Positions 1 to 9,975 of a DNA stretch of 40,872 nt are shown here, in pieces. The stretch is from assembly GCA_041399205.1 (NCBI GenBank), contig JAWKTK010000038.1:1-40872 (forward strand), read 5' to 3'. Source of the stretch: JAGQOZ01 sp041399205. GTDB taxonomy: Bacteria > Planctomycetota > Planctomycetia > Pirellulales > Pirellulaceae. Under the pieces are notes generated by a model that ran no database searches, had not been told where the DNA came from, and saw nothing but the letters and a program-made list of their open reading frames with translations. Numbering within the stretch: position 1 is the first letter of the stretch; every line of letters starts with the position of its first letter. A program made the translations under genes and the position numbers.

Positions 1-474
1 ATGAGCAAACAGTCCGTGTATGTTGAAACGACTGTTGTTGGGCATATCGCCGCTCGACAACAGGCTGACATCATCGTCGCAGCGCGTCAGCTTTCTTCTC
101 GTCGCTGGTGGGAGATACGCGACGAATACGAACTAGTGGTGTCGCAAATTGTCGTTGACGAATGCAGCGCTGGTGATTCGGTCGCCGCCAACGAGCGACT
201 TGAATTGATTGATGGAATTCAGCTTCTTGACGTGTCGGCAGACGCGAGAAACCTGGCAGTTCAGCTTATGACGCGACATGGGATCCCCGAAACCGAACCC
301 CGCGACGCACTTCACATTTCCCTTGCGGCTGTCAATGGAATACAATACTTATTGACGTGGAATTTTCGCCATATCGCAAACGCGGAGACTCGTGCCACCA
401 TCGAGCAAATTTGTCGTGATTGTGGATACACACCGCCTTCGATTTGCTCGCCTGATGAATTGCTGGGAGCTTAA
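1..474 (+). CDS. PIN-domain (VapC-like) toxin
   Basis: Predicted PIN-fold ribonuclease of a type II toxin-antitoxin pair (157 residues, usual size for the family). The N-terminal YVETT stretch carries the first acidic residue of the PIN site. The VVDE segment near residue 53, EPRDALHIS near residues 99-107 and LLTWNFRHIAN near residues 117-127 are typical of the PIN subfamily whose toxin gene precedes its antitoxin. The ATG at base 1 gives the normal family N-terminus, so the gene looks complete although it abuts the window edge; its promoter lies outside. The stop is two bases before the next ATG, so the two genes are probably co-transcribed and co-translated. Toxin activity is inferred from the family. 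Confidence 0.85.
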   Translation: MSKQSVYVETTVVGHIAARQQADIIVAARQLSSRRWWEIRDEYELVVSQIVVDECSAGDSVAANERLELIDGIQLLDVSADARNLAVQLMTRHGIPETEPRDALHISLAAVNGIQYLLTWNFRHIANAETRATIEQICRDCGYTPPSICSPDELLGA

Positions 475-476
475 GA

Positions 477-680
477 ATGACAACTGACGCAATTAACGAC
501 GAAATTCTTCGAATCAAACGTGAGTTGGCGGGACGATTTGGTAATGATCTCGACCTCATTATTGCCGACGCTAAGTCTCGTGAAAGGAACACGGTTAGCT
601 TCCCACCACGTAGGTGGAAGTCCGAACAAAGCGATCGGGATAGGAGCCCGGTTGCCCGGGACCCCTCACACAACACCTAG
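477..680 (+). CDS. small antitoxin-like protein, 3' end altered by intron
   Basis: A 67-residue protein beginning two bases after the PIN gene stop. The first half (DEILRIKRELAGRFGNDLD) resembles the short helical proteins that follow PIN toxins of this subfamily, and SFPPRR near residue 43 matches the usual C-terminal motif of those proteins. After residue 52 the reading frame runs into sequence that is the antisense of the 3' end of a group II intron, so the last 14 or so residues are probably foreign and the original C-terminus has been replaced. Neutralisation of the neighbouring PIN protein is inferred from position and family. It may still work, because the helical part is intact. Confidence 0.55.
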   Translation: MTTDAINDEILRIKRELAGRFGNDLDLIIADAKSRERNTVSFPPRRWKSEQSDRDRSPVARDPSHNT

Positions 681-1180
681 CATGCGGGTCCGCTACTCGT
701 GCCGTTTCCTCTCTTGGGAGCAAGCTTGCTCCAGATTTCGAATAGATTGACCAAGCCGGTTTGTCGTAGATGGCTGTTCGAAAGAGTGCTTTGAACACTT
801 TCACAGCGAGACATAAACCAGGGGCCTCGTGAGCAAGAGCCGAAGGGTACCGCGTCGTTCCGGTCGAGCCCCAGTTTCATCAAGTTTCTGATTCGAGCCG
901 AAGGTTTACGCCATTGTTTCCAGTAGCAAGACCGGATGCGTCGACGAACCCACTTGTCTAATGTGACGAAGAAACTCTTGATCGAGACCAAACAGAAGTA
1001 GCCGGTCCAGCCGCGAAGATAGCCTAAAGCCTTCAAACGAGTCGTCATCGAGATGCTCACGCGGCGACGCGTCAACTCTCGAACTCGCTGCTTGAACTTG
1101 TCGACGTTCTTCCGACTGACTCGCATCTGGCCGCCATAACCGGTGAATTGGTATCCAACGAAGCGCCATTGTGAAGTGTC
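634..1180 (-). mobile_element. 5'-truncated group II intron
   Basis: Read on the minus strand, this segment holds the C-terminal part of an intron-encoded maturase followed by intron 3' structure. A domain-V-like hairpin containing CGGACCCGCATGC lies at about 671-703, and the element ends with CTATCCCGAT, the usual 3' end of this intron class, placing the boundary near 634. The 5' end, comprising the ribozyme core and most of the reverse transcriptase, is missing beyond about 1180. Without these parts it cannot splice or move. It lies antisense to the antitoxin gene and overlaps its end. The 5' breakpoint is approximate. Confidence 0.7.
677..1180 (-). pseudogene. ltrA: group II intron maturase C-terminal fragment
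   Basis: About 167 codons remain of a reverse transcriptase/maturase that is normally over 400 residues. The open frame enters after a stop codon just upstream of 1180, runs through FVGYQFTGYGG (end of the reverse transcriptase domain) and then the GIIM maturase domain, seen as LRGWTGYF, LDKWVRRRIRSCYWKQW and RIRNLMKLG. The YADD catalytic motif and everything before it are absent. The remaining frame has no internal stop, so truncation rather than slow decay explains the loss. Identity as a maturase fragment is secure; activity is not expected. Confidence 0.85.
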
Positions 1181-1236
1181 TCAGTTCAACGGCCAGACTA
1201 TTTCGCCGTTGCGCTAGCTTCAGTTAGGTTAGTTTG

Positions 1237-3849
1237 TTATTCGTTCACCTTGTGTTCGTTTTGTCCAAGCGGCTCGTCGTGTTCGTGGTCGTCGTGGTCA
1301 TGTTCGTGTGGTTCGGCAGATGGAATCGGCAGCGGGAATCCCAACAGATCGCCGTTCGCTTCAAAGCCGTTTCCGTTCACGTCCACAAAGATGGGATTGG
1401 CCACGGCGGTGGGAATATCGTTTGCGTGATCTGGGCCCACGACCGAACCCAGAGTTAAACCTTGGCCGGTAGCCACGACAATTAGGTGAGCGTCACTTTC
1501 CAGGCGAACCGTGATCGTTTCGTCGAATCGCACAACGCCTGGTTTGAATTTTTCCGGCGAATTCGCTCGATCAAAATTCAACTCGTCCACCGCCACTCCG
1601 TTGACAAAAACCTGGATTCGATTGATATCGTACCAGTTGGCACACTGCACTTTGACCGCCAGTTCGACGGCACCTTCTTCCGCATCCAAATCATCGCCGG
1701 GAATGGCCGTGCCTTCGGGCGACTTGGCTTGCACGGTGAGAAATGGTCCATTGGTCATTACGATGTGACCGTGTTCGCAGGCATGAATCACTTCGTTGAT
1801 GTCCACTCGAGCAGGATCGTCTGTGGAAAGCTTCATGTAGTTACGCAACCAGCCGGAACCATGAAAGTTGTAGTGTGCATCCGTGTTGACCACTCCGGGA
1901 ATGCGGTATCCCAAGTTCAATAGCTGCAGCCAGTTGAAGATTACGTTTCCCAGTCGCCGTTCCTGCGTGGCGATGATGCCTGGTTGAAAGATGTCGGAAG
2001 GTGGGTGGACCTCAATTACATCCATAAAGCCAAACATTTTTTCAAAACCGCCATCGGGCATTTGATCTAAGTCTCGATCTCCCAAGATCTGCATCAAATT
2101 CGGATGATTCGTCTGCACCACTTTATCCGCGTTGTTGTCCCACATGGCCAATCGTTCAATTTGAACCACGGGATTTTCGTCTGTGACGGGGCCGCCGCCG
2201 TCTTGCGTGCGAGGCCGTTCGACTAACGGAAATGCGTTTTGATGATTGACGGGTAACGGTAAGCCGGTCAGTTCCATGCCGGAACAAGTGGCCAACAAAC
2301 GCGCACAATCAAAGTGTTCCAAATGCGGGCCGTAAGTGGAAATACGGTTGTGTTCGGTGCAAGGCGCGAATTCAATCTGTTCCGCCAACAAGTTCAACAC
2401 GCGACCTCGTTGACTAGACGTGTTATCGCCGGACGGAGTGGAATGGCTGTGGAAATCGCTGCTGAGCCAACCGGTGGAATCGATCACTCGTTGCAACGAA
2501 GCGGTCAGCGTCGCGGTTTCAGCTTGCTGAACGTTTAGCGTCGTAAAGACGGCATCGTATTCGTTTCCTCGACTAATAATCACTTGATACGAACCAGGCA
2601 GAATCTCTTGGCGAAACATCCCGTTAGCGGAGTAGACCAAATTGCGAATTTTCGCGACTTCCGTATCCGGCCCAAAATCAGGATCCGGTGTGCCATCGGT
2701 GCCAATGAATTGCACTTTCACGGGAAGTGACAAGTTGTTGTCACACGTGATTTTCGCTTGAACGTAGCCAGGCAATTCCATTGTCAGCGTGGAACGCATG
2801 TCTTGGCTAATTTCGACATTCTGCTGCAATGTCGGACGACCGTTGGCGGAAACCGTCAATTCGTAGTTGCCGGCAGGGAGGCTAAACGCCAGATTTCCTT
2901 GGTCGTCCGTTCGCCCCGAACCGATCATGCGATCCGCCGGTTCGTCCTGTTCATCCGTTGCTAACTGCGAGACCAAAACCAGGGCATTTTCAATAGGTCC
3001 GGCGGCATCCACCACATTCAGTTTTGCGTCGTGTTGCGACGCGTCTTGCAAACGCCGCAGAATTGAAGTCAGTTCCAGCGTGTTGGCGGCGGGAATCAGA
3101 CGACGCACAATCGGTTCCGTCGCCGCGCCGGCTTCCAGCGTGACAGGTTCGGCCAAAGTAGATTCTGAATACGTCAAGATCGGCCGGTTTCGCTGAATCG
3201 AATCGCCGACGCCGGAAACCAGCTGTTGTTCGGGCACCAAGGCATAGGCTTGTCGCCACCAATCGTCGCTGAAAATCAAGGCAGTCTGTGCGGCGTCCAG
3301 TTCGAACGAAAAACTCCGGTCTGCTCGAATCCCATCCAGCATCTCGACCTGAATCGGTTCGGCATGCGGATTCTGAAACGAAGTGGCTATCTGCAAAAAG
3401 GGCTGGCCGTCCGTCAACGAATAAACCAATTGAACTTCTGGCTTTCCCTCCGAGGTTGGCGAAGTCAACGTCAAGCCGACCGTTTCCGCTTGCTGCGACA
3501 TGGCAATCCGAGCGTTCGGTGGGAATTGCCACTGCAGCGCGCCGGCGCCAGGATAGAAACAGCTGAGTTGGTCGCTTTGGATGTCTCTGCGAGTCAGGTC
3601 AATCACGCAGCCACCGACATCGCGGACCGTCATGTTGGCGTTTCTGGTTGCGATCGGGTTGGCAATCACCACCACAATCTGATCATTCGTCAGTACGAAG
3701 TCGCCGTAGATCGCATCGACTTCTTTGCCGGCCGGCACCAAGCGGTCCCAATTCGATTCATCTAATCGAGCTAATTCGGCAGCCGAAAGCGGCATCACCA
3801 ACCAGGATAACATTGCCCAACAGAACCAACTTCGTTCGAATCGTAACAT
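1237..3849 (-). CDS. secreted PHP-domain metallohydrolase (CehA/McbA-like)
   Basis: An 870-residue predicted exported protein. The ATG at 3849 is preferred over the upstream one at 3906 because it opens directly into a signal peptide (hydrophobic residues 8-23 ending SAA). Residues 275-360 look like a carboxypeptidase-regulatory beta domain. The PHP-type metal site starts with DFHSHS (H467, H469) and continues with CTEHNR (E499-H500) and VNTDAHYNF further on. The C-terminus is His/Asp-rich (HEHDHDDHEHD), suggesting extra metal binding. Planctomycetes often carry such proteins; they probably hydrolyse a phosphoester or related bond, but the substrate cannot be read from the sequence. It is divergent from hemL. 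Confidence 0.75.
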   Translation of the reverse strand: MLRFERSWFCWAMLSWLVMPLSAAELARLDESNWDRLVPAGKEVDAIYGDFVLTNDQIVVVIANPIATRNANMTVRDVGGCVIDLTRRDIQSDQLSCFYPGAGALQWQFPPNARIAMSQQAETVGLTLTSPTSEGKPEVQLVYSLTDGQPFLQIATSFQNPHAEPIQVEMLDGIRADRSFSFELDAAQTALIFSDDWWRQAYALVPEQQLVSGVGDSIQRNRPILTYSESTLAEPVTLEAGAATEPIVRRLIPAANTLELTSILRRLQDASQHDAKLNVVDAAGPIENALVLVSQLATDEQDEPADRMIGSGRTDDQGNLAFSLPAGNYELTVSANGRPTLQQNVEISQDMRSTLTMELPGYVQAKITCDNNLSLPVKVQFIGTDGTPDPDFGPDTEVAKIRNLVYSANGMFRQEILPGSYQVIISRGNEYDAVFTTLNVQQAETATLTASLQRVIDSTGWLSSDFHSHSTPSGDNTSSQRGRVLNLLAEQIEFAPCTEHNRISTYGPHLEHFDCARLLATCSGMELTGLPLPVNHQNAFPLVERPRTQDGGGPVTDENPVVQIERLAMWDNNADKVVQTNHPNLMQILGDRDLDQMPDGGFEKMFGFMDVIEVHPPSDIFQPGIIATQERRLGNVIFNWLQLLNLGYRIPGVVNTDAHYNFHGSGWLRNYMKLSTDDPARVDINEVIHACEHGHIVMTNGPFLTVQAKSPEGTAIPGDDLDAEEGAVELAVKVQCANWYDINRIQVFVNGVAVDELNFDRANSPEKFKPGVVRFDETITVRLESDAHLIVVATGQGLTLGSVVGPDHANDIPTAVANPIFVDVNGNGFEANGDLLGFPLPIPSAEPHEHDHDDHEHDEPLGQNEHKVNE

Positions 3850-3941
3850 CGTTTCTTGCTCGCTCACGTGTTTTGAATTAGTACTCGTGCGTGGACCTAG
3901 CAACAAATCCGGAGTACACAGGACTCGTCACCTCGTCCACT

Positions 3942-3980
3942 ACGCCTGATCTTTTCGCACTCACGCCTGATCTTTTCGCA
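3942..3980. repeat. tandem 21-bp duplication
   Basis: The 18-base unit acgcctgatcttttcgca occurs at 3942-3959 and again, identically, at 3963-3980, a period of 21 bases. It lies in the divergent spacer between the PHP protein gene and hemL. It could be a chance slippage duplication or a paired protein-binding site. Confidence 0.8.
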
Positions 3981-4030
3981 ATGGAGTGTAACGGATTGCT
4001 AACCCGGTTGCACGTTGCGGAAGCGCCAAG

Positions 4031-4059
4031 TTTTCAAGTTGCGGTGCGTGGGTTATAAA
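4031..4059 (+). promoter_or_regulatory. possible promoter for hemL
   Basis: A TTTTCA hexamer (4031-4036) is separated by 17 bases from TATAAA (4054-4059), about 40 bases upstream of the hemL start. The -10 is good and the -35 is weak, so this is only a candidate sigma-70-type promoter. Confidence 0.35.
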
Positions 4060-4100
4060 CCATTTGCAAAAAGGTTTCTTAAATTCATTTTGAAGGAAGT

Positions 4101-5393
4101 ATGATGGCGATTTCTTTGGCAAACAGCCGAGCGGCGTTTGAAAAAGCCAAGTCTCTGATGCCGGGCGGCGTCAACAGTCCGGCTCGAGCGTTCGGGGCGG
4201 TGGGCGGTGATCCGATTGTGTTTCAGCGAGGCGAAGGAGCGTACTTATTTGACATCGATGGCAACCGCTACATTGACTACATCGGGTCTTGGGGACCGAT
4301 GATCTTGGGCCACGCCTTCCCGCCGGTAGTCCAAGCCGTCCAACAGGCCGCGGCGCACGGAACCAGTTTCGGCGCACCGACCGAAGCGGAAAACCAATTG
4401 GCCGAACTCATCACGCAATGTGTCCATTCGGTAGAAAAAGTGCGGCTGGTCAATTCCGGAACCGAAGCAACGATGAGTGCGATTCGAGTTGCTCGAGGAT
4501 TCACTGGTCGAGACATGATTGTGAAGTTCGCCGGAAACTACCACGGTCATGTCGACAGCCTGTTGGTCGCCGCCGGTAGTGCGGCGGCTACGTTGGCGGT
4601 GCCCAATTCGCCTGGTGTAACGGCCGGCACTACGCAAGATACGATTGTCTTGTCGTACAATGATGTCGAAGGATTGCGAACCGCGTTCGCAGCATTCGGC
4701 GAAAAGATTGCCGCCGTGATCTTGGAGCCGGTGTGCGGCAACATGGGCTGCGTTTCGCCCACTGACGAATTCTTGTCAGCCGTGCGAAGTCTTACGTCAA
4801 ACGCAGGTTCGCTGTTGATCTATGATGAAGTGATGACCGGTTTCCGAGTTGCTTTGGGGGGCGCGCAACAACTGCAAGGTGTGACGCCCGATCTGACCAC
4901 CATGGGAAAAATTGTGGGTGGCGGTTTGCCGCTGGGAGCGTATGGTGGTCGAGCGGATGTGATGGATCATGTGTTGCCTGCGGGCAAAGTGTTCCAAGCG
5001 GGAACGTTGAGCGGAAATCCGATTGCTACGGCCGCGGGAATTGCTGTGTTGACCGAACTCAAGAACAATCCTCCATACGAAGTCTTGGAACAGAAATGCG
5101 CGAAATTGGCCAGCGGTTTGGCGGACGCGGCGGCGCAGGCGAATCTACCTCATTTTCTGCATCGAGTTGGCAGTATGATGACCCTGTTTTTTCATCCGGG
5201 GCCGGTCACTGATTGGAATTCCGCCGCCCAATGTGATACGCACCGTTTCGGTAAATATTTTTGGGGGTTGATTGAACGAGGCGTCTATATGCCGTGCAGT
5301 CAGTTTGAAGCGTTGTTTGTTTCACGATCGCATTCAGACGATGATATTGATGCCACTATCCAGGCTGCGACGGAAGTGTTGGCGGCGATCTAA
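4101..5393 (+). CDS. hemL: glutamate-1-semialdehyde 2,1-aminomutase
   Basis: PLP enzyme that converts glutamate-1-semialdehyde to 5-aminolevulinate in the C5 tetrapyrrole pathway; cytosolic. At 430 residues it is full length. Diagnostic stretches are MPGGVNSPARAF near residue 20, NSGTEATMSAIR near residue 118, GNYHGH near residue 145, YDEVMTGFR near residue 241, and the PLP lysine K270 in TTMGKIVGGGLP. Two ATGs lie in tandem; the GAAGGA ribosome-binding site at 4092-4097 is better spaced for the second (4104), so the protein may lack the first Met. It is transcribed alone, divergent from the PHP protein and followed 67 bases later by the broken serine hydrolase. Confidence 0.97.
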   Translation: MMAISLANSRAAFEKAKSLMPGGVNSPARAFGAVGGDPIVFQRGEGAYLFDIDGNRYIDYIGSWGPMILGHAFPPVVQAVQQAAAHGTSFGAPTEAENQLAELITQCVHSVEKVRLVNSGTEATMSAIRVARGFTGRDMIVKFAGNYHGHVDSLLVAAGSAAATLAVPNSPGVTAGTTQDTIVLSYNDVEGLRTAFAAFGEKIAAVILEPVCGNMGCVSPTDEFLSAVRSLTSNAGSLLIYDEVMTGFRVALGGAQQLQGVTPDLTTMGKIVGGGLPLGAYGGRADVMDHVLPAGKVFQAGTLSGNPIATAAGIAVLTELKNNPPYEVLEQKCAKLASGLADAAAQANLPHFLHRVGSMMTLFFHPGPVTDWNSAAQCDTHRFGKYFWGLIERGVYMPCSQFEALFVSRSHSDDDIDATIQAATEVLAAI

Positions 5394-5460
5394 CGCAACG
5401 CCACCGACATCGTGACGACGTCAACGCACCCGCAACCAAGTACAGTCAGGAACCTTGGTA

Positions 5461-8368
5461 ATGATCCCTTTCACCATTCATTCCGCTTGGTCCCGTCGTC
5501 GAACGAGTCGAACCGTGTACTTGGTTTTAGCCGTTTGTTGCTGGCTAAGTGTATCGCGTTGCGTAGTCGCCCAGTTGACGACACCAATGCGAACGGTGTC
5601 CGTTGTTCCGCCAGAATCTGTCGGCTTGTCAGCGGATGGCCTGGGAAGGCTCACCGAGTACTTGCAGCGCGAAGTGGATCAAGGGCACCTTGCCGGCGCG
5701 GTAGGTTTGGTGATGCGGCACGGACAAGTTGCTTACCAGCAAGCGGTTGGATTTCGAAACATCGAAAGCCAACAGCCCATGCAGGTCGATTCGTTGTTTC
5801 GCATCGCGTCCATGAGCAAAGCGATTACCAGTGCCGGCGTCTTGTCACTGGTTGAAGACGGTAAGATCGAATTGAATGCGCGCTTTCGGTCTACTTGCCT
5901 GAATTTGCCGGTCTGAAACTGTTTGCTGTTACCGAAGATGCGGCACCGCAAGCGGTTCGTGCGCTACCATCCATGAATTGTTGACGCATACTTCGGGCTT
6001 CACGTACGGGTGGTTCGGACCGCCGGAATTAGACCAGCAGTACTCGGCCAACCAAATTTCTGACCTATTTGTGCCCATCGACGAACCGCTGGCCGATCGC
6101 GTGGCCAGAATGAGTCGCTTGCCATTGATTGCCGAACCTGGTTCGCAATGGCACTACGGTGTCAGCACTGATATTTTAGGGCGAGTGATCGAAGTGGTGT
6201 CAGGCATGTCATTGGACCGCTTTCTGTACGAACGCATTTTTCGTCCGTTGCGCATGAGCGATACTTCGTTCTTTGTGTCGCCAGCCAAATTAGAACGGTT
6301 AGCTGCGTTGTATTCGCCGGATGCGAATGGATCGCTTCAAGTGGTCGGTTCGCAGCCCGTCACGGCGGGTTTGTTGAAGTTTACAGCCGACTATTGTCAG
6401 GGCGAACCAGGCGTATTTTATTCGGGTGGTGGCGGACTGGTGTCCACTGCCTGGGACTACAGTCGCTTTTTGCAAATGCTGCTCAATCAAGGCTCGTTGG
6501 ACGATCAAACCATCTTGCAACGTGAGACTATTCGCCAAATGACGACCAATCAGATTGGCGAACTCGTCATGCCGTTACCCGGGCACGGCAACGGCTTTGG
6601 TTACGGGTTGGGCGTGATGACGGCAGCGGGGAAGACGAGCTTGGAGCGAGCCGCCGACCCGATGTCGGTTGGTTCATATTCGTGGGGCGGTGAGTTCAAC
6701 ACGTATTTTTGGGTCGATCCGCAAGAAGAATTGATCGGCGTGTTGATGACACAGGTGATTCCGTACGATCACACTCGGGTTCGTGACGAATTCAAACAAC
6801 TCGTATATGCCGCACTGGACGACGCTGGTTTCCGGATCGAAACCTGGTACGAAAAAGGATCGGATACGGCCAATCCGTTTTTCAATGGACGACAGCTACG
6901 AGTGAATTCGGCCGAAGCGAGTCTGATTCCCGAATTTGCCGATCGCAGCGAAGTTCGCTCCAGCGGGATGGCTCGGATTGCCAACGATGTTGATCTGCAT
7001 TCGATCCGCAAGGCGTCCATCTACGCAGAAATATGGGGAGGTCATCCCGGTACAACGGCCAAGCGGCTAAGCGTGAACGGGCGGCAATCGTTTGCGTTTC
7101 CGTTGGTTGGTAGTGAAGCGGAAAATTGCACGCACCAGTATCCGGAATTCCATTTGCCGGTGAACGGTTTGGTGAAGGGCCATAATTCGCTGCAGTTTTC
7201 TTGCGAACAAGGCAATACGTTTTGGGGCCACTTTATTGTGGACAACGTGGCGATTCGAATCAATGTGGCCAATTCTCATCAAGTGGTTCGCAATGCCCAT
7301 TTGGAAACGTTCACGGCCAATGTGGAAAGCGAACCCCACGAACACGGCTTCCAACTTCGCTTGAATGTTCCGGACGAATGGACCGACAAAATTGCCAAGG
7401 TCGTTTATCAAGGCCGCTATTTGGGTTTCGATGAAAATGGAAATGGCCAGCACCATGACTGGCACGGCATGACCAAGAATCGTCAGCCGTACGGGATGTT
7501 GGGAACGGCAACGTCGGCACCGTATACCTTGGACTGGAACACCGATCTGCTGCCCGCTCAGCGGAATGTTCAAATTCGAGCGTTCATTTATTTTGTGGAT
7601 CAACCGACACTGGTGTACCAAACGGGACTTACGGAACCGCAGACGATTTCGCCCCAGGTTGATTCGTACGTGAAGCATGTCTATAGCAACGATCTGCCTC
7701 GTCCCTTTTGGTCTCGCGCCGGCAAGAAACTGGTCTGCACGCTGGTGCTGGAGGAAGATCCCGAACAAATCCAGGAAGCTCGACTCCACGTGGTTACCTG
7801 GACCGGCGGCGCGGGAACGGTGAAAGACTACTTCACGTTAAACGGTCACTCGCTGCCCGTGGCCGAAGGATCAAATCATCAAGTGGAATATTCGCAGCTG
7901 CCGGTGGATCGATCTTTGCTGCGGAAAGGTGTGAACACTATTGAATTGGTTTCGGACTCAACACATCATGGTATTGAAGTAATGTTACCGGGACCGATGC
8001 TGGCCATTCGAGCGTCACATCCAAAACGATTTGGCAAAGCGGCCGCGTCCAGGGCAGTGGATGACCGTTGGGAACAAGGCCTGATTGGCGTGACACATCA
8101 TCCCCGATTTTCGGCCGAACCGTTCATTTATACGTGCTACGTAGCGGCGGTACCATATCCACATCATCGCGTCAGTCGGTGGACGTGGGACGGAGCGAAA
8201 TTGGATCCGGCGTCCGAACTGGTTACGAACTTGCGTCGCCCGGTGGACGTGCGATTCGCGGATAACGGCGACCTGTACGTTTTGCTGCGTAACGCGTGGG
8301 TCAAAGACGACAAATTCGCGACGGGAACCGGTTCTGTGTTGCGAATCAGCTATGTGGCGAATCCGTAG
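5461..8368 (+). pseudogene. frameshifted serine hydrolase joined to PQQ-sugar-dehydrogenase-like pieces
   Basis: Exported beta-lactamase-fold (class C-like) hydrolase, disrupted in this sequence. The ATG at 5461 has AGGAA eight bases upstream and opens a signal peptide. The SxxK nucleophile motif is SMSK. Two apparent single-base deletions, near 5883 and 5963, shift the frame between ELNA and HELLTHTSG; the intervening frame still reads YLPEFAGLKLF. The rest is open to 8368: a YGVSTD motif (second catalytic motif), then long beta-rich regions. The last 110 residues resemble the first and last blades of a glucose/sorbosone dehydrogenase propeller (HPRFSAEPFIYTCYVAA, then PVDVRFADNGDLYVL) with the middle missing. 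The substrate is unknown. Confidence 0.7.
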
Positions 8369-8406
8369 TTGGTTCGATGCAAAGCATGAAAACAGGAGCG
8401 AACCAG

Positions 8407-9921
8407 ATGATCTTTCGGCAAGTAGCTTGGATGTGCTTCGTAGCGTTTCTTGTCGGTCACGGTCTGTCAGCGAAGGCGGAACACTCGAATTCGCCCAACA
8501 TTCTATTGATCTGTATTGACGATCTCCGTCCGGAACTCGGTTGCTACGGCGGACCGGCCGACATTTCGCCTCACATTGATCAATTCGCCAAAACGGCCGC
8601 TCGTTTTACCAACCACTTTGTGGCGGTGCCCACCTGCGGTGCTTCTCGTTATGCGTTGCTAACGGGGCATAGTCCGTACCGCAGCGGTTTCACGGCGGGA
8701 AATGAAGCGTTTTCACAACTGCAGAACAAAGGCCAAATCATTCCGCCGACGATGCCCAGCATCTTGAAAGAGCGAGGTTATCACACCATTGCCATTGGCA
8801 AAATTTCACACTCGCCCGATGGTCGTCTGTTTGCGTACGACGGTTCCGGCGACGGTCGGCACGAGATTCCTGACGCATGGGACGAACTGGCGACACCGAT
8901 TGGAGATTGGAGCCAAAATCCGTGGGGCAACTTCTTTGCGTACGCAAACGGACATCACCGCGAAGACGGACAAGGTCACGCCGATTTGATGCAGTTTACG
9001 GTCGAAGCGGACGACGATCTGCCCGATGGCCAAATGGCCAACGCCGCGGTGCAGAAGCTACACGAATTAGCCGATTCGACGCAGCCGTTTTTCTTGGCCG
9101 TGGGATTTTACAAGCCGCACCTACCGTTCGTGGCTACTCGAAAAGACTGGCAAGCAGTGCAGGATTGGGCGGTGAATTTGCCCATCGGTGACAAAATGTC
9201 GTCAGTCCATTTCCATCGCAGCGGCGAGTTCTTTCGGTACGAATTTCCTTTTCCGAAGGTCCGGCCGTTGCCAAACGACAGTTGTCGTCAAGCCATTTTG
9301 GCGTATTGGGCATGTGTGCGTTATGTGGATCGGCAAGTGGGCAAAGTGCTGGCGAGTTTGCAACAGTCAGGTCTGGATGCGAGCACGTCGGTGATTTTGT
9401 GGAGCGATCACGGGTGGTTTTTGGGTGAAGGCCAGTTGTGGGGCAAACATGCGCCGTTGGAACTGGCGCTGCGGAGTCCATTGCTGATTCGTCCCGCCGG
9501 TCAAAACGAAGGCAAACGGATGGATCAAGTAGTGGAATCGATCGATTTGCTGCCCACGGTATTGGAAATGACGAACGTCGCGGCAACAGGTTCGCACGTC
9601 ACAACGGACGGTCGCAGCTTGTTGCCTTTGATTTCTGGAGAAACGGTCGATTCGGACGCTGGGTTGGCCATCAGTTACTGGAAAAACGCCATTTCAATTC
9701 GAACCGAACGATATCGCTTGGTCACGACGGTCGATTCGGTCAAGCAAGACGGCGGTTCGCTGCAGACTGCTAGTGAATTGGAATTGTACGATCTGCAAGC
9801 GACGGACGGTTTGTTGAAAAACATTGCCGATCAGCATCCCGCGATGGTCAAACGGTTACAAAACAAGATTATTGACCGGCATCGCCAACTGGGATCGCCC
9901 AGGACGCAAGAAAGTCGCTAG
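8407..9921 (+). CDS. exported sulfatase, iduronate-2-sulfatase type
   Basis: Formylglycine-dependent sulfatase of 504 residues. The ATG at 8407 is chosen because AGGAG lies eight bases upstream and a signal peptide follows (residues 5-23); upstream in-frame codons overlap the preceding gene. The metal-binding start is NILLICIDDLRPELGCYGG (D38, D39). The modified cysteine is C77 in CGASR, matching C-x-[PA]-S-R. FYKPHLPF and DHGWFLGEGQLWGKH are typical of the iduronate-2-sulfatase group. It needs a formylglycine-generating enzyme or anaerobic maturase encoded elsewhere. The likely role is desulfation of an algal or animal polysaccharide in the periplasm; the exact substrate cannot be inferred. 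Confidence 0.9.
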   Translation: MIFRQVAWMCFVAFLVGHGLSAKAEHSNSPNILLICIDDLRPELGCYGGPADISPHIDQFAKTAARFTNHFVAVPTCGASRYALLTGHSPYRSGFTAGNEAFSQLQNKGQIIPPTMPSILKERGYHTIAIGKISHSPDGRLFAYDGSGDGRHEIPDAWDELATPIGDWSQNPWGNFFAYANGHHREDGQGHADLMQFTVEADDDLPDGQMANAAVQKLHELADSTQPFFLAVGFYKPHLPFVATRKDWQAVQDWAVNLPIGDKMSSVHFHRSGEFFRYEFPFPKVRPLPNDSCRQAILAYWACVRYVDRQVGKVLASLQQSGLDASTSVILWSDHGWFLGEGQLWGKHAPLELALRSPLLIRPAGQNEGKRMDQVVESIDLLPTVLEMTNVAATGSHVTTDGRSLLPLISGETVDSDAGLAISYWKNAISIRTERYRLVTTVDSVKQDGGSLQTASELELYDLQATDGLLKNIADQHPAMVKRLQNKIIDRHRQLGSPRTQESR

Positions 9922-9975
9922 ACTATCGTTGAATGAGATTGATGATTCATCATTGCGGTTCGGAAACGGCTTTCC

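Noticed and set aside
2990..3532. A 180-codon minus-strand open frame
   Set aside because: It is an alternative frame inside the PHP protein gene, with arginine-rich composition typical of shadow frames.
5890..5980. UGA in the serine hydrolase as recoding
   Set aside because: The homologous sequence YLPEFAGLKLF then HELLTHTSG needs two frame changes, not stop read-through.
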